64,000 nt of DNA from the NCBI RefSeq assembly GCF_001619985.1, contig NW_017264194.1, forward strand, positions 2,723,511 to 2,787,510, in the 5' to 3' direction. This DNA comes from Xylona heveae TC161 (lineage: Eukaryota; Ascomycota; Xylonomycetes; Xylonales; Xylonaceae). This document shows, piece after piece, positions 42,866 through 55,266 of this stretch. Position 1 is the stretch's first letter. Each line of letters opens with the position of its first letter. The notes beneath the pieces were generated by a model, which was not told the DNA's origin, did not search any database, and saw nothing but the letters and a program-made list of their open reading frames with translations. The position numbers were made by a program, and so were the translations under genes.

Positions 42866-45800
42866 ATGGAGAGCGGTCCGAGAGCAATACGACGTCCTGA
42901 AACGTCACCAGGCGAGGCTGTTTTAGAGTCCCCTCGGGATGAAATTGACAGCAGTCGGAACAGAGCCGCGTCCCAACCACCCAGCAACCTCAACGCCTCC
43001 GGGCCCTATCAGACTGTCCGTCCAATAACATCTTCACAACATACAATGCTCAAGCTGGCCCGTCCAACATCAGATGAGGAGCTACTTGTGATTGTTCGGG
43101 AAGCGGTCGAAGTTGCCAGACGGGAAGCGCAGGTCGCGCAAGTCTCGGACACTGATGCCGACAATGCTGAAGTTGGAGGGAGACTTAAACCTGGCTTGAC
43201 GATAGATCTCGGGCATAAACAAATAGAGAAATTTACCGAGGATGTTGTAAATGTCATAAAGGATGATATCGAGAGGTACGGTCCGCTCATTATCCTCCAA
43301 AACCGAACGATGACATTGGGTATGCAGCATCAATTACTAAGGGCTTCTTAGACTCGCACTCCCACACAATCAAATTCGACAGTTTCCTTCGAACTTCGCT
43401 CAGTGCTCTCATCTGCGCTATTTGAATGTTCGCTATAATGACTTACGTTCATTTCCAAATACTGTGAGTGTTAAATGATAAATGTCGCGCAAATTCCTGC
43501 GCGCTAATAGAAATGGCAAATCAGATATGCGAGCTAGCATCCCTAGAAATACTTGATCTGAGCAGAAACAGCCTTCAAGAGATACCTGATGCCATTGGTA
43601 ATTTGACTTCACTGAAAGTGTTGTCGGTTCAAAAGAACAAATTAGAACGGCTACCATTCTGCCTCGGCAATATCACAACATTGCAAGTTCTGAAGTTAGA
43701 AGGGAATCCTCTCATTTTCCCGCCGAAAAGTATCCTAGAATTGGAGGATAAAAGACAAATACCAGTTCTCGACAGCGAAAAAGACACTCTTATCACCGTC
43801 CAGGTTAAGAGATTTTTAAGGCAAGCCGCAGTATCGGGCAAAAGCGGAAACGAGTCAGGAGCTGAATCTAGGTGAGTGTAGTATATCTTAGGATTTCGTG
43901 CAATAGCTGAACGGCCATAGTGGCGAAGGACCAGTGGAGCAGCCGCGTGTGAGCAAACGCACTGGTGGCAGATTTCCGGTGAAGCCAAGCATAAGCGGCA
44001 TCGATCCAATGACCGCCCTAGGACTTTCTAGCAAGCCACCGCCAATCCCAGAGCGTTCACATCATCGAATGCAATCCCAGCAGAATTCTGTAGCTCGTCG
44101 ACCTGGTATTGCACCGCTTGCTTTGGGCAATGAACGTAATCGCAGCAACAGTGAAAGCATTCTCCAGGCCAACAATCGCATGAAACGGATGGGTGGCATC
44201 ATCACTAGAAAACCGTCAGACCTTTCTACCTTAAATGAAGTTGGAACCAACCGCCTTAGTCATTATAGAGGACTGAGCCATGGCTCGATCTTGCGTGGGA
44301 AAGATAGCGGGGATGTTCGCAGTGGCAATAGTTCATCAAGTCCAGCAAGCCCGATCGAGAACGAGCGCCACCGAAATGTTTTCATCAACAGGCTTTCAAG
44401 TCTCCCTGAATATAAACGTCAGTCAGACTCACCGTCTCCTCTGGTTCAAGCGGCAAAAAGCGTCCTTTATTCCATGTTTCAGCTGCACCCGCACATTTCA
44501 AGCCTTCTTGCTCTGGCCCGCGATGGTCCTTCTAAACGCAGTAGTTTGGAGCGTGTCTTCTATAATGCAACAACGCACGTGGGAGAACTCGACAGGGAAA
44601 TTCACAAGTTTGACAATTTTGAGGAAGATGAAGAAGGGCCACCTCAGTCCAGTGAAGGCGTCGAGCGTGCGTGCTTGACATGCATCAAAGCTTACGAACA
44701 TGTCATTTCATTACTTGTTGGCAACGCATCAAAAATCATCGAACAAGGGGACCAAAAGTACATACGAACTTTGCTCTTGTTGGTATTTGGAGGCCTTGTT
44801 GAAATACGGAATGCCACTTCACATCTACGATCCAAAATCAGTATCAGTCGCAGGCGATTTGTGCCACGACGTGTGGCTGCCCCAATGTTTCGACGAGGGC
44901 GTTCGGCTACACCTACACGAGAACGACCTGCACCTGGCACACGGATGAGGAGCGGAACAGTTATTCAACACGGCAGTGCTTTACAACCTATTAATACTCA
45001 GCCCCCTCTACCGTTTAAGTATGCAGGCAGCAGATCTAACACATTAACGAACGGCTTCTCCTTCACACCACGCTCGACTGACACGTTTCCTGCTGTACCT
45101 ACGCCTACTGTGCGTTCCAGAAACAACACAATGTTAGGACATGGTGAAGTGATTGACGAAGAGAGACTGTTTGAGAAAATCTACCTCAGACTAAGCACTG
45201 GATGTGACTCGGTTTTAAATGCTCTGCCTGCCATCAGACTTCATTTTCTTCGTTGCTCTGAAACTGCAAATGCTAAGGGCGCATCCTCATCTGTCCGAGG
45301 CTCCTGGACAGACTTGTGCGATAAATCTATGGCTTCTATTAATGTCACGGATCAACTCAAGCATTGTCTGTCCACAATTAAACTGAAAGATCCAAATATC
45401 AGAAGTCAGCGTGAATTCTGGCAACTTTGCCATAACTGGCTCAAGGTCAGAATCCATATCTCATGAAATCTATCTTTGGTCTTATGGTGTATTGACTCTA
45501 ACAATTCCAGGCCTTTGTTGATCTTGCCTTCCTCGTTAAAGAAGCTCGAAGTTATGACCTCATTCCCAATGACGTGCTTCACGCGCTTCGTCTTCCGCAG
45601 AAGCAACTTAGAGAGGTTGGGGCACTCATCACTCAGTCACCCTGGAGTGAGCTTGGGTCGCAATCAGCTACAATTCCTCCTCTTCAGCCAGGAATGACGC
45701 ACTCTGGCTTCCTCGGCCCATCTGCCTTAGGAGTATCCATGTCTCCTCTTGGCGCTATCGCTGCTCCTACATCTGCCACATCTGTTGCACCAAATAGCAG

Positions 45801-45972
45801 TCCATATGTGACACCATTACCGGCGACACCGCTCAGTGCGGCCCTTGGACCAGCTGTCCAAGCCACTGTACCGTCAACGCCGTCAGGCACTATGAATAGC
45901 CCCGGGTTCTTCCCAGGAGGAGCTCTCTATGAGCGGACGGAATCCCTAGCATCATCACAGGGGAGACGTTGA
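42866..45972 (+). CDS. sog2: Leucine-rich-repeat protein of the RAM signalling pathway, Sog2
   Basis: Exons 42866..43275, 43352..43463, 43525..43871, 43921..45445 and 45511..45972 encode 951 residues. Sog2 is a component of the RAM network (with Cbk1/COT1, Mob2, Hym1, Kic1 and Tao3 homologues) that controls polarised growth and cell separation. After a disordered N-terminus, LRRs run from LTIDLGHKQIEKF through LALPHNQIRQFPSNFAQCS, LRYLNVRYNDLRSFPNT, LEILDLSRNSLQEIPDAIGN and LKVLSVQKNKLERLPFCLGN to LEGNPLIFPP. The long C-terminal part has the conserved Sog2 helices (ACLTCIKAYEHVISLLVGNA, LLLLVFGGLVEIRNATSHLR and ENDVLHALRLP-like segments) among Ser/Pro-rich linkers. Introns are short, and intron 2 ends at a second AG to keep frame. 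Confidence 0.88.
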
Positions 45973-47484
45973 GTTAATAATTCTACTCAGCCAACCAACT
46001 TCCGGATCAATCCTAGATGAAACATCATTCAATCTAGCATAGCAGAGTTTCACGAATCTGAGTTGGGCGCCGAAAACGATATTCAGAGCTCAAGTCGAAA
46101 TGTCGAATCCACTGCACGTCGTTTCTGTCACCTTTCGCTCCTTACCAATAATTACCTGGAGACTTGTACAGTATTTGGTCTTTTTCTTCCTCGCCAGCAT
46201 TTACGGTGGCTGTACAAGCGTTGCTGCATCTTCGCAATTTTATGAGCGGCTATCAATCCAGATACAAGTTCTCCTCTTTCCGATCTGGATGTCAGAAGCT
46301 TTGTTTTTTTTAATAATCCTGAGGCTTCTGGTTCTTTGTGGGTTTATCTTTTCCTTCTTAACGCTTTTGCGTATTTTGGTTCCGGCTGCTCTTGCAGCAC
46401 ATTTTCCCTTTCTCTTTGTGCACTCCTGGCATGAGCGCCTACATTTCCATCCTCTTTTCGCCATGGTGTCCTTGCCTGATTCGCGGTATTCTCCTTTTCT
46501 TTTACTTAGCGTACTTCTAAATCGGTGTCAAGACCGATATTCGCAGTATTCCCGACTAGCTCTGCCATCAGAGTCGTATTATAACTCCCCTTATTTCTGA
46601 CCCAAGCGTCAGAACGCTGTGTTCATTTTACTGTTGTAGAAAATTCCGGAGTCGGGGCCTTAAACTTTTCCTGGGAAAGCGGCGCAAGTTTTATCATTAT
46701 GTATTTAGCATAGCATAGCATACCTAAGTGACATGTGTCAATATCTGGCGTACGCGGATTCGAGGGTCTTGACAGCAGAGGACCCGAACATTTAACAAAC
46801 AGGACACAATATCACTCATAAGTTCCTTTCTTTACTTCTTAAATTAAGGATTTTTGAACCACTACACAATGGAAATATCGGAGTCATATCATAAGAATTC
46901 TTCGCCATGTGTCTTTTCATGGCCAGGCCGTTGGTATAACACAGGCACGATGGGCATTGGAATCATGGACCTCAACATGACTGCATTCCTACAGAAAGGT
47001 TTCTAGATGGGAAGCCGAGTCTGTAGCAAATCAGACTTCACCGAACTTATGTCAAGTCTCATTACAGAAACATTGCCCTGCAAAATGATCAAGCAACGTG
47101 GTATAGAAAGACTGTCCACTACCAACTTATCTGAACGGTTTCTCCGTTTTGAGGTTCCGGCCAGGGATCGCTTGGCTCGCTAGCGCCATATCACCCCGCG
47201 CTTTACTAAAGTGGCAGGTTGCCCGGGGTTAAGGCTGGGAGTATCCTGCCCAAGATGGTGACGACGACATTCGTGTCTTGAGGTTTCAACCTTCCCAGAT
47301 ACTGTTATTCCTAAATATTCATGCAATGGCGTCTGGTCAGATATATCGAGCTTGAATCATACTTCTAATGTTGAAAACTACTTCGCTCCACTAATCGTGA
47401 CTCCATCCTCTACCATACATATCTCGATATCGCTCTGCGACCAATTGCATCCGTTATCGGAAGCGCTGATGACGAGAACCAGTG
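45973..47484. other. Intergenic region between sog2 and tag1
   Basis: About 1.5 kb. The first 650 bp are T-rich, giving a hydrophobic open frame (46100-46600) that I regard as part of the 3' region. The remainder holds the tag1 promoter. No repeat or RNA gene is seen. Confidence 0.45.
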
Positions 47485-50400
47485 ATGAATGAAGACAACA
47501 TATCGCCCGAAAGGGGCGATGAACAGCTCAGCAATAATGACAATCCGTCTAAAAGGCCGCAATCATCCTCATCATCGACACTGACAGGCCGCTCTCGACC
47601 ATCGGAGAGTTCGAATGAATCTACTCCTCTACTCGCTCGAGAACGTGGTCAACAACAAGATGATGCTTCTTCCTCATCAGTAGCAAATCGTGCAGCAGCC
47701 GCGCTTCTGTCTCTTCAGGGGCGCTTTCAAACCAGCCGCGGGAAGAGTCGGCGATGGCCAACCATAATAGCGTTGTGCATTTTGTGTGCCTTGGTCGTTG
47801 TTATCATGGTCGTAGGGTTCTTTACACCACGGGCAATGCAAGAATATGCAGAAACAGCAATGATTTTTGAACCCACGAATCTTTCGATTGACTCCTTCAC
47901 ATCTTCTGGTGTCCGGGCCAGAATCCAAGGTGATTTCGTTCTCGACGCCTCTCGTGTCCACAAGAAAGCAATACGTGATCTTGGCCGTGCAGGGACTTGG
48001 ATTGCCAGGAAAGCAGAGAGTGGGCCGACAGTCGTTGAGGTGTATTTCCCGAAATATGGTGATTTAGCACTTGGCAAAGCAACAGTTCCTCGCATCGTTT
48101 TTAATCTCCGAAACGGGAGAACGACTCATATTGATTTCTTGACGGATATTGAACCTGGTGAATCGGAAATTCTGAGCCGCGTGGCTAAAGATTGGTTGGA
48201 CGACAGGCTGAGTCAATTAGAAGTCAAAGGGAAGGCCGATGTCAAACTGAAATCTGGCATATTTAAGCTGGGGACCCAGCAAATTTCAACGACGCTGACT
48301 TTCCAGGGTTAGCTATCCCATAAGCTGACTTGCAGACTGCGAAGACGCTAATCACTTTGCAGATGATGATGTTCCAGAAATTCCCAATGTTCATGTGGAC
48401 CATTTGGAAATTCGCGAGATTTCAACGCCGAAGTCTTCGAAAGGAATGAGTGCGAACGTTTCGCTCAAGATCTCCAATAATTACCCTGTCAAGTTCACAG
48501 TGCCTCCTCTTGGATTCAACATATTAGTACCGAACTGCGTTCCATCTGAGCCATATATTATGGTGGCACATGCAACTACTGAGTCTATAATGATAGAACC
48601 GCGCCAGCCTGTCCATGTCAACGCAAGCGGGGTTGTTCGTGAGCTCCCAGATACTCTCACTTCAACTTGTCCTAGTTCGCATTCGTCGCCCCTTGACCTG
48701 CTGCTCACAGGTTATCTAAAGGGTCAGAAGACTACGCTCTACGTTCGAGGATCAGAGACTGGTTTGGATACTACGCCTCCGTGGATTGCGGAATTAATAT
48801 CAAGTGTCACAGTGCCTATACCATTTCCTGAACACAGCTTCAAGGATTTGATCAAGAACTTCTCTTTGGAAAATGTCCACATCAATCTGCCAGATCCGTT
48901 TGCGGAGCCTGACACGCCAGAGGCACGACCAAAGCTTTCCGCAGTCGTGAAGGCGGTGGTAACCGTACCAGATGTTGTGAATTTCCCACTAAATGTTTCA
49001 AGCGTCCGGGCTGGTGCGGAAATCTTCTACCATGGAAAGGAACTTGGCATTCTCGACCTCCACAAATGGCAAGAAGCCAATTCAAGCAGCGTTATTGATG
49101 AGCGCAACAATACCAACCTGCAAATTGAATCCATTGTCAACGATGCACCGTTGGAGATTACCAATGAAGATACATTTGCAGAACTGATGCAGAAACTCAT
49201 CTTTCAGAAACAAGAGGCAATTTTGACAGTTGCGGCCGATGTCGATGTCAAAGTGGACACCGTTCTTGGTCAGCTTACAATGAAAAGGATCCCCGCCAAA
49301 GGAAGCATTCCGATAAAACGTTGGTCACCGATATACTTTTGACGAGAAGAAGTGTCAACATGGCTAATACTCCTTAGCGATAGCTGGAAAAGGCCTGGAG
49401 TCGTTTGCGCCCAAAGTTGGTTCTCTAAAAATACTTGAAACCACAGAGTCATCGCTGTCCCTCCAGGCTTCTGTTAACTTTACAAACCCCACCAACTATT
49501 CGGCAGCTATACCTTTTGTCGATTTTGAATTTCTATCCAATGGTACAATGCTTGGGCATGCCACGGCCAAAAACATCTTAATTGTTCCAGGCTCAAATGA
49601 AAATGTGGTTGTCGAGGCGCTTTGGGCACCCGCGACATCGGGAGGCCCTGAAGGAGAAAAAGTAGGCAAGGAGCTTTTGTCTCAGTATATTTCCGGTAGA
49701 ACACCTTTTATCATTTTCCGTGGCTTACACACTGACTTTATGTGATTCAGGATATAATACAACGGTAACGTTGAGAGCGCACGAGGGCTCTATTCCAGCA
49801 CAGCCCACGCTTGGCAAAGCCCTTTCATCATTAGAGATTGATATCCAAAGCCCAAGGCTACGGGCACCAAAAACACCTGACGATGGCGATGACGATGGGG
49901 AAGACGACCAAGGACCCAAGTTTATCAAGGATGCAACGGTACTGTTCGCTCCAACTGATCCCTAATCATGTCCTGGCCCTGCTCTTTTAGTCACCATTTC
50001 ATGTCTTTTGTAGTGGAAAGATTAGATTTAGCATCACGTTCTACCTTTTTTTTTTTTTCTAGAAATTTTCTTGTCCTGCATATCTACCTTGCAAACAAGC
50101 CTACTACTAGAATCTCGCCTCCCTTCTGTCGTTGACTGATCACTGAGCATCTCGCACTTACTCGATATTTACCTAATTAGATGCACCTCCTTACTTCAAC
50201 AGCTACCTTCGTCTTGCTTTCCCCTCTTCCACACACGACGCTCTATATAACGCATATCGATGCGACTGCCTTTTACAACCACACCGAACCTGTTGGGAGA
50301 ATCGTGTACAACTATCCTATTGCAATACCGCCGGGCATCTCACAAACTCCAAGATTGCCCGTCACATGGAATCTCAACAGCGTGGGCTACGATGCCGTCC

Positions 50401-50522
50401 GCCGCACACTCGGTGGCTCTCTAAAACTCGACGCCAAGGCAGTATTAGGCGTGAGGATAGGCGAATGGGGTACGACGGTTTGGTTCCAAGGCGGTGGGAT
50501 CGGGGCCAAGATTCGACTCTAG
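47485..50522 (+). CDS. tag1: Vacuolar membrane protein, Tag1 type (DUF3712-like)
   Basis: Exons 47485..48307, 48363..49319, 49378..49695, 49751..49938 and 50181..50522 encode 875 residues. Yeast Tag1 sits in the vacuole membrane with a large lumenal domain and helps end autophagy during long starvation. Here a Ser-rich cytosolic tail of about 90 residues precedes one membrane span (about 92-113, TIIALCILCALVVVIMVVGF). The rest is beta-rich with repeated LEA-like/DUF3712 units (for example VSLKISNNYPVKFTVPPLGF and ASVNFTNPTNYSAAIPFVDF). An acidic dileucine signal, ESTPLL (45-50), fits AP-3 sorting to the vacuole. The start at 47485 is the only ATG in frame and is overlapped by a seven-codon upstream frame. 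The last intron is long (242 nt). Confidence 0.83.
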
Positions 50523-51033
50523 CGTACGCATTGGCTTTCATTTTCACAAGTATGGAGATGCGAGATGTTATGAGTCGCTTATATATGAGTCATTGCCTGG
50601 TTCGCAAGCTCATTGTTTTGGCCCTCTTTTGATCCTTCGATCCATGCCCATCTTTAGGCGTGTTGGAATCGGATTGTGAGCCTTACGGCAAAAGATAGAA
50701 TAACGGATATCATGCACTTTTCTTTCTTTACAGCACCATTATAATACACAAAAGATGATCGTCAGTGGCAAATGTGCTTGATAATTGCGGCGATTCAATT
50801 CGAGACCCGCAACATGAATCAGTGGGAATAGTCAACTGAAGCAAATGAGCTGAAGAATTATATAGAGAAATTATAGTAGATTCAATGCTAACCCTGAAGG
50901 TATGTGAATTGACACAGATGTAAAAATACAAAGGAGCTAGAATGGTACTTGAGATTTAATGCCGAAAATAAAAGAAAATCAAACTATCCTTTTAAAAGAA
51001 AATAATACCAATATAGAAAAGTTCGTTGATAGT
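50523..51033. other. Convergent intergenic region
   Basis: About 510 bp between tag1 and ilv6 3' ends, AT-rich near 50700-51020. Nothing coding is seen. Confidence 0.5.
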
Positions 51034-52218
51034 TTATCCAGGGGGAAGAGTGCTGGCGTCGACGACTTCGCCGGCGTCTTTTTCAATCTCTTCCGTCGGG
51101 GCGTGCAGAGGAGATCGAGGCAAAGCCATGAGTCCTGTGAGAAAGAGGTTTGGAGCGTGAGAATGACAAATTCATGTACAGAAGGAGGCGAGGGGGGATT
51201 GATCAAGTAGAGCTGGAGGGTAAAAGGGGGCAGTGGAAAGTGAGAGAGAGCTTCTTAGCTTACCTGTCCGAGCAGACTCCATGATTCCAAAGGGAGCAAC
51301 AAGCTTCATGAAGGAGTCGATACGGGTAGGCTTGGCGGAGCTGGGAAAGAATTAGTCAGGCATAGATATGGCAAATGTGCTACTTCTTTCAATGACTCAC
51401 ACTTCCACGATGCAGTTGTTTGTGCTGATATCCAAGACCTTGCCACCAAATTGGTGAGTCAAGTGGGTGATAGCCTCCAGATGCTCATGCTTGTGTCGCA
51501 AGGCCTGGCTGACAGCCAGTTTGCTGGGGTGGAAATCCTTCTTAATTTCCTTGGCCCTGCCCGAGGCATCTCCGGCTCGGAGGCGCTCGAGCGACTCGGC
51601 GTCTTCGGCAGTCATCTCACGGTGATGAGCCTGCAGCTCCTCGAAGAATTCGGGACCGAGGATAGAAACCTTGGCCAGCAGCAGCTCACGTTGTACGAGA
51701 GGAGCATCAGTGTAGTCGAGGACAGCCCAAACAGGGACCAAGTCGTCAAGCTGGCGACGTGCTTGCTCAACAACGCCATCCTGGCCGGTCAGGACAATTG
51801 TCATGCGGGAAAGATCCTCAACCTCAGTATTGCAGACAACCAAACTGTCAATGTTGAATCCTCGTGCTGCCAGAATGCCCGAAACGCGGGACAAGACACC
51901 AGGCTCGTTTTGAACAAGGCAGTTCAAAACGTGCCGTTTTTGCGGGGCCGCGGAGGGCAAGGGCGTCTCGTAGAGAATGCTTGACACGGCAGCAGAGGCC
52001 GACCACTGCGGTGGGTTCTCATTTGTCGGGAGAGGTGCAATGCGGCTGTGCAGAGCTTTGTATGCAAGCGCAGAAGTCGAGGAGGAAGTTCCGGTGCATC
52101 GGCGTTGAGTAGACTGAACAATCAACGAAGGTGAATTCTTCCTGGCCGCGAAGGAGCCGGTGGTGGCCAGGGACTTTCTCGTGGCCCCCAATGCCACGAC
52201 AGCTCGGCGGGATGCCAT
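51034..52218 (-). CDS. ilv6: Acetolactate synthase regulatory (small) subunit
   Basis: Exons 52218..51401, 51340..51264 and 51134..51034 encode 331 residues. Ilv6 binds the catalytic subunit Ilv2 in mitochondria, stimulates it and confers valine feedback inhibition in isoleucine-valine synthesis. A Ser/Arg/Ala-rich presequence of about 75 residues is followed by the first ACT domain (HVLNCLVQNEPGVLSRVSGI, AARGFNIDSLVV, VEDLSRMTIVLTG). Then come LDDLVPVWAVLDYT, VQRELLLAKVSILGPEF and a second ACT-like part with ALRHKHEHLEAITHLTHQFG, ending ISTNNCIVEVSAKPTRIDSF and MKLVAPFGIMESARTG. The start is the first in-frame ATG of the exon. A perfect Gcn4/CpcA site lies upstream. Confidence 0.95.
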
Positions 52219-52607
52219 TGTTGAATTGTGTCTCTCTCGCGCGGTGTCGATTGAGCGGAGGGAGACACGGAGCAATCGTGACTGTGATTATTTCTTTGCT
52301 GGCTGACGAGAAAGTCGGATGGGTCAAGGGCCGAACTCGGCAAGCGGGGGACTAATTTTATGAAAATCTATTGGCCCAAATAACCTGGAGATCTGCTAGG
52401 CTTGAACAGGTTTAGGGTCAAAGATTATCTGCGTTACAACCTTAACCAGACAGGGATTAGTGATATATGCACGTGACTCACCGTCTTTGATCGGCGGATA
52501 TGATTTGGCTGGTAACTCGAAGTTTCAACATTCAGGGTCACTTTTCAGAGGTATATCTTTTATTTGCTTGCCGGCGTCTAGATATTCCTCAGGGGCCAGC
52601 TACTGCA
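52219..52607. promoter_or_regulatory. Divergent promoter between ilv6 and the KH-protein gene
   Basis: A 389-bp region. It holds a CCAAT box on the minus strand (ATTGG at 52370-52374, 152 bp from the ilv6 start) and an E-box/Gcn4 composite listed separately. Confidence 0.5.
52470..52480. promoter_or_regulatory. CACGTG overlapping TGACTCA (Gcn4/CpcA site)
   Basis: CACGTGACTCA combines a palindromic E-box with an exact Gcn4/CpcA core, about 255 bp upstream of ilv6. Control of branched-chain amino-acid genes by cross-pathway control is established in fungi; use of this site is inference. Confidence 0.55.
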
Positions 52608-54776
52608 ATGGAGGAAGATCGTAGGAAGCGCTCGCGCTTCGATCAAACCGAACCAGCTCGCGATCGACATGGAAGTGACGAACCCAGACGTTCTCGTTTT
52701 GACCGCCGTTCAAGGTCCCCAAGTGGTCGCGACTCTCGATCCCGTCGGAGCCGTAGTCCAATAAATAGGGAGACCGCAAGCCCAGCTGTGGACGAAAAGA
52801 AGGCAGGATCTGGGGACCCTGCTGCTGCCGCTGGTAAGCCTAGCAAGCATTGTTGTTGCCCGTTGGTGTTTGTTGCTAATACTCCGATTCTAGCTGCCGC
52901 CGCTGCGAGAATCAACGCCCAGATCCAGGCCAGAAAGGGCATTCAGCATGTTGATGTGCCTCCGATTCGCTCGGTATATATATAATATTCCCTTATTTAT
53001 GAAGCGCTGGGATTGTTCTCTAACACCATCTCCCACAGTCAGCAACGGGAAGCCCTGTTGGCAAAGCTTCCTCCCCTCCGGCTGGTTCAGAACATAAAAA
53101 TGGCGAGACGTATATCTCTGACGGCGACTATATCCGAGACATTGAAGTAAACGACCTTCGCAACCGATACACCCTGACCAAAGGCTCCACGCAGAAAATG
53201 GTAAATTTGATCCCCACCACGTTTCCACTGATAAATCTTCAGGCTGTCTTGCTTGTATGAATGAGAGTGTGCCAGTGCTACTCCAAAGGGGCCTGGGCCG
53301 AGAGCAATCATTGAAATATTCTGTTTCAAGCAAATTCTTTCCCCTTTATTTTGTGGAAAGACAGTCATGCTTACCAAGAGCGCCTAGCCTCACCTTGCAA
53401 CCCCTCTTTGGCATCTGCTGACCTCCGCTGCGTGATAATTTAGATCAAAGATGAGACTGGCGCCGGTACGCTGAATTCAATTACCATTATTTACGATTAA
53501 AGAAATAGAGAGGCTCATTACTTTAAAGATGTCACTACCCGAGGAAACTATTATCCCGACAAGAACATGTCGACTCCTGCGGTATGTCACTGATTGCCTA
53601 GTAGTCATTATCAGAGGGGATATAACAATATCTAACGCAAAATTATCACAGAATCCGCCGCTATATCTGCATATCACCAGCACAACCAAAGAAGGTCTCG
53701 AGAAAGCTATCGCCAAAATTGAAGAGCTTATGAAACAGGAACTCCCGAATCTGGTTGATGAACGACGATTCCGCAGGAGAGAGCCCGACCCTGTTGAAAG
53801 AGACGAGTTTGGACGGGTTTGTCATTCGTTTTTCAACTCATATTCACTGGACGTTGTGCTAACTCATAAATTTAACAGCGCAAATGGCCCGAGGAGCGCA
53901 TTCCCGTGGGACTTGAACCTATTCCAGGTTTTAACTTGCGTGCACAAGTTGTTGGACACGGAGGTTCATATGTCAAACATATCCAACAAGAGACTCGTTG
54001 CCGAGTGCAGATCAAGGGGCGCGGCTCGGGTTTCATGGAGCATGGCACAAATCGTGAAAGCGATGAGCCCATGTTCCTGCACGTGACGTAAGTTGTCGCA
54101 GATCATTTTTTTGTTTTCTTTTCGACCAGGCAGTTAATGAGTTGCAGTGGTCCGGACCCACGTGAAGTGCAGCATGCAAAGGAACTTTGTGAGGATTTAC
54201 TTGGAAATGTCAAGGAGCAGTACCAGCGCTTCAAGGATAATCCTCCGCCTTCCCATGGCTACGGCGGTTACGGTGGCGGTTACGGTGGCGGCGGTCATAA
54301 CCGAATGTCAGATCGGCAGGGAAGCTATGGTGGCTACAATAGCTATTCGAACTCTCCTGTATCCGCTATGAGCCCTTCAACGCAAGCACCTGCTGCAGCG
54401 GCGGCGGCGGCACCTGGAGTGTCTAGCCCTGCGGATTACTCGGCGCAGTATGCCCAATACTACGCTTCTGGTCAAGATCCATACGCCGCATATGGTGGAT
54501 ATCAGGGTTACGTCGCTGCTTACCAGCAGTATTACCAACAGGCTGCGGCTGCACATCAGCAGCAGCAACAGCAAAATTCTCCTCCTCCGCCTCCCGGGGA
54601 ATCACCACCCCCTCCTCCTCCCGGCGGTCAGCAGCCACCGCCGCCTCCGCCCTCAGGATCCCCGCCAGGCGGCATGTACAGCGCGGTAAGTCAGAAAAGA
54701 ACCCCATTAACTTCATTTCCCGCGTTTTTCTGACACAGCTCCGATTACTTAGGTTCCACCACCTCCTGGTTTGTAA
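52608..54776 (+). CDS. KH-domain RNA-binding protein, KHDC4/BLOM7-like
   Basis: Nine exons (52608..52833, 52894..52973, 53039..53200, 53444..53465, 53529..53581, 53652..53816, 53879..54087, 54148..54685, 54753..54776) encode 492 residues. An Arg/Ser-rich N-terminus (RSRFDRRSRSPSGRDSRSRR) resembles splicing factors. After AAAARINAQIQARKG comes a first KH-like fold (INDLRNRYTLTKG-type segment, then TTRGNYYPDKN and LYLHITSTTKEGLEKAI). A second KH region follows with PIPGFNLRAQVVGHGGSYVKHIQQ, RVQIKGRGSGF and ESDEPMFLHVTGPDP. The C-terminus is Gly/Tyr-, Ala- and Pro-rich. Animal KHDC4 promotes pre-mRNA splicing, so a nuclear splicing-linked role is likely. The 22-nt fourth exon restores KDETGADVTTRG in frame. 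Confidence 0.82.
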
Positions 54777-55266
54777 TACTAGCTTTTGGAAGAAACTTCT
54801 TTTCTCATGGTCTGCATGCGATCGCTGCCCGTTTTAGTTGGTGGTGTTTTCGCATTGCATCTGATTCTTCGATTATCCTTGCTGTCTTAACAAAAAGCGT
54901 CCTTTGACGACGATTCCATAGGACAGTGAAAGAGAGATAGGATATGCAGCCAAAAGTATCGAAGGGCGTGGCAGTATCCTGCAAGTATTCTATTCACTCA
55001 AAAGAATATTGTTCCCGTGGCTCATTCTTCTGTCAAGACTCAGCGGTCTTTTTATTGCATTCATTGTACTGATAATATTTGCAGCCTTCGATCAATCCGA
55101 TTGAGGCGCTTTGAACTCCATCAGCTCGCAACTGCAGGAGAGCCTGGAGAATATTGCTCGTGTTTCGTGACTTTTTCTTGGGAAGGATGAAGGCCCAAAC
55201 TTAAATTCTGTTTTATTTAAATGCTACAGCTAAGAGTTGACGTTAGTAGTCAAAAAATGGAAAAAT
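54777..55266. other. Convergent intergenic region
   Basis: About 490 bp between the KH-protein and SET-protein 3' ends. Nothing coding is seen. Confidence 0.5.

Noticed and set aside
46100-46600. 166-codon hydrophobic frame downstream of sog2
   Set aside because: The hydrophobic look comes from a T-rich 3' region; no splice signals, family motif or separate promoter are visible.
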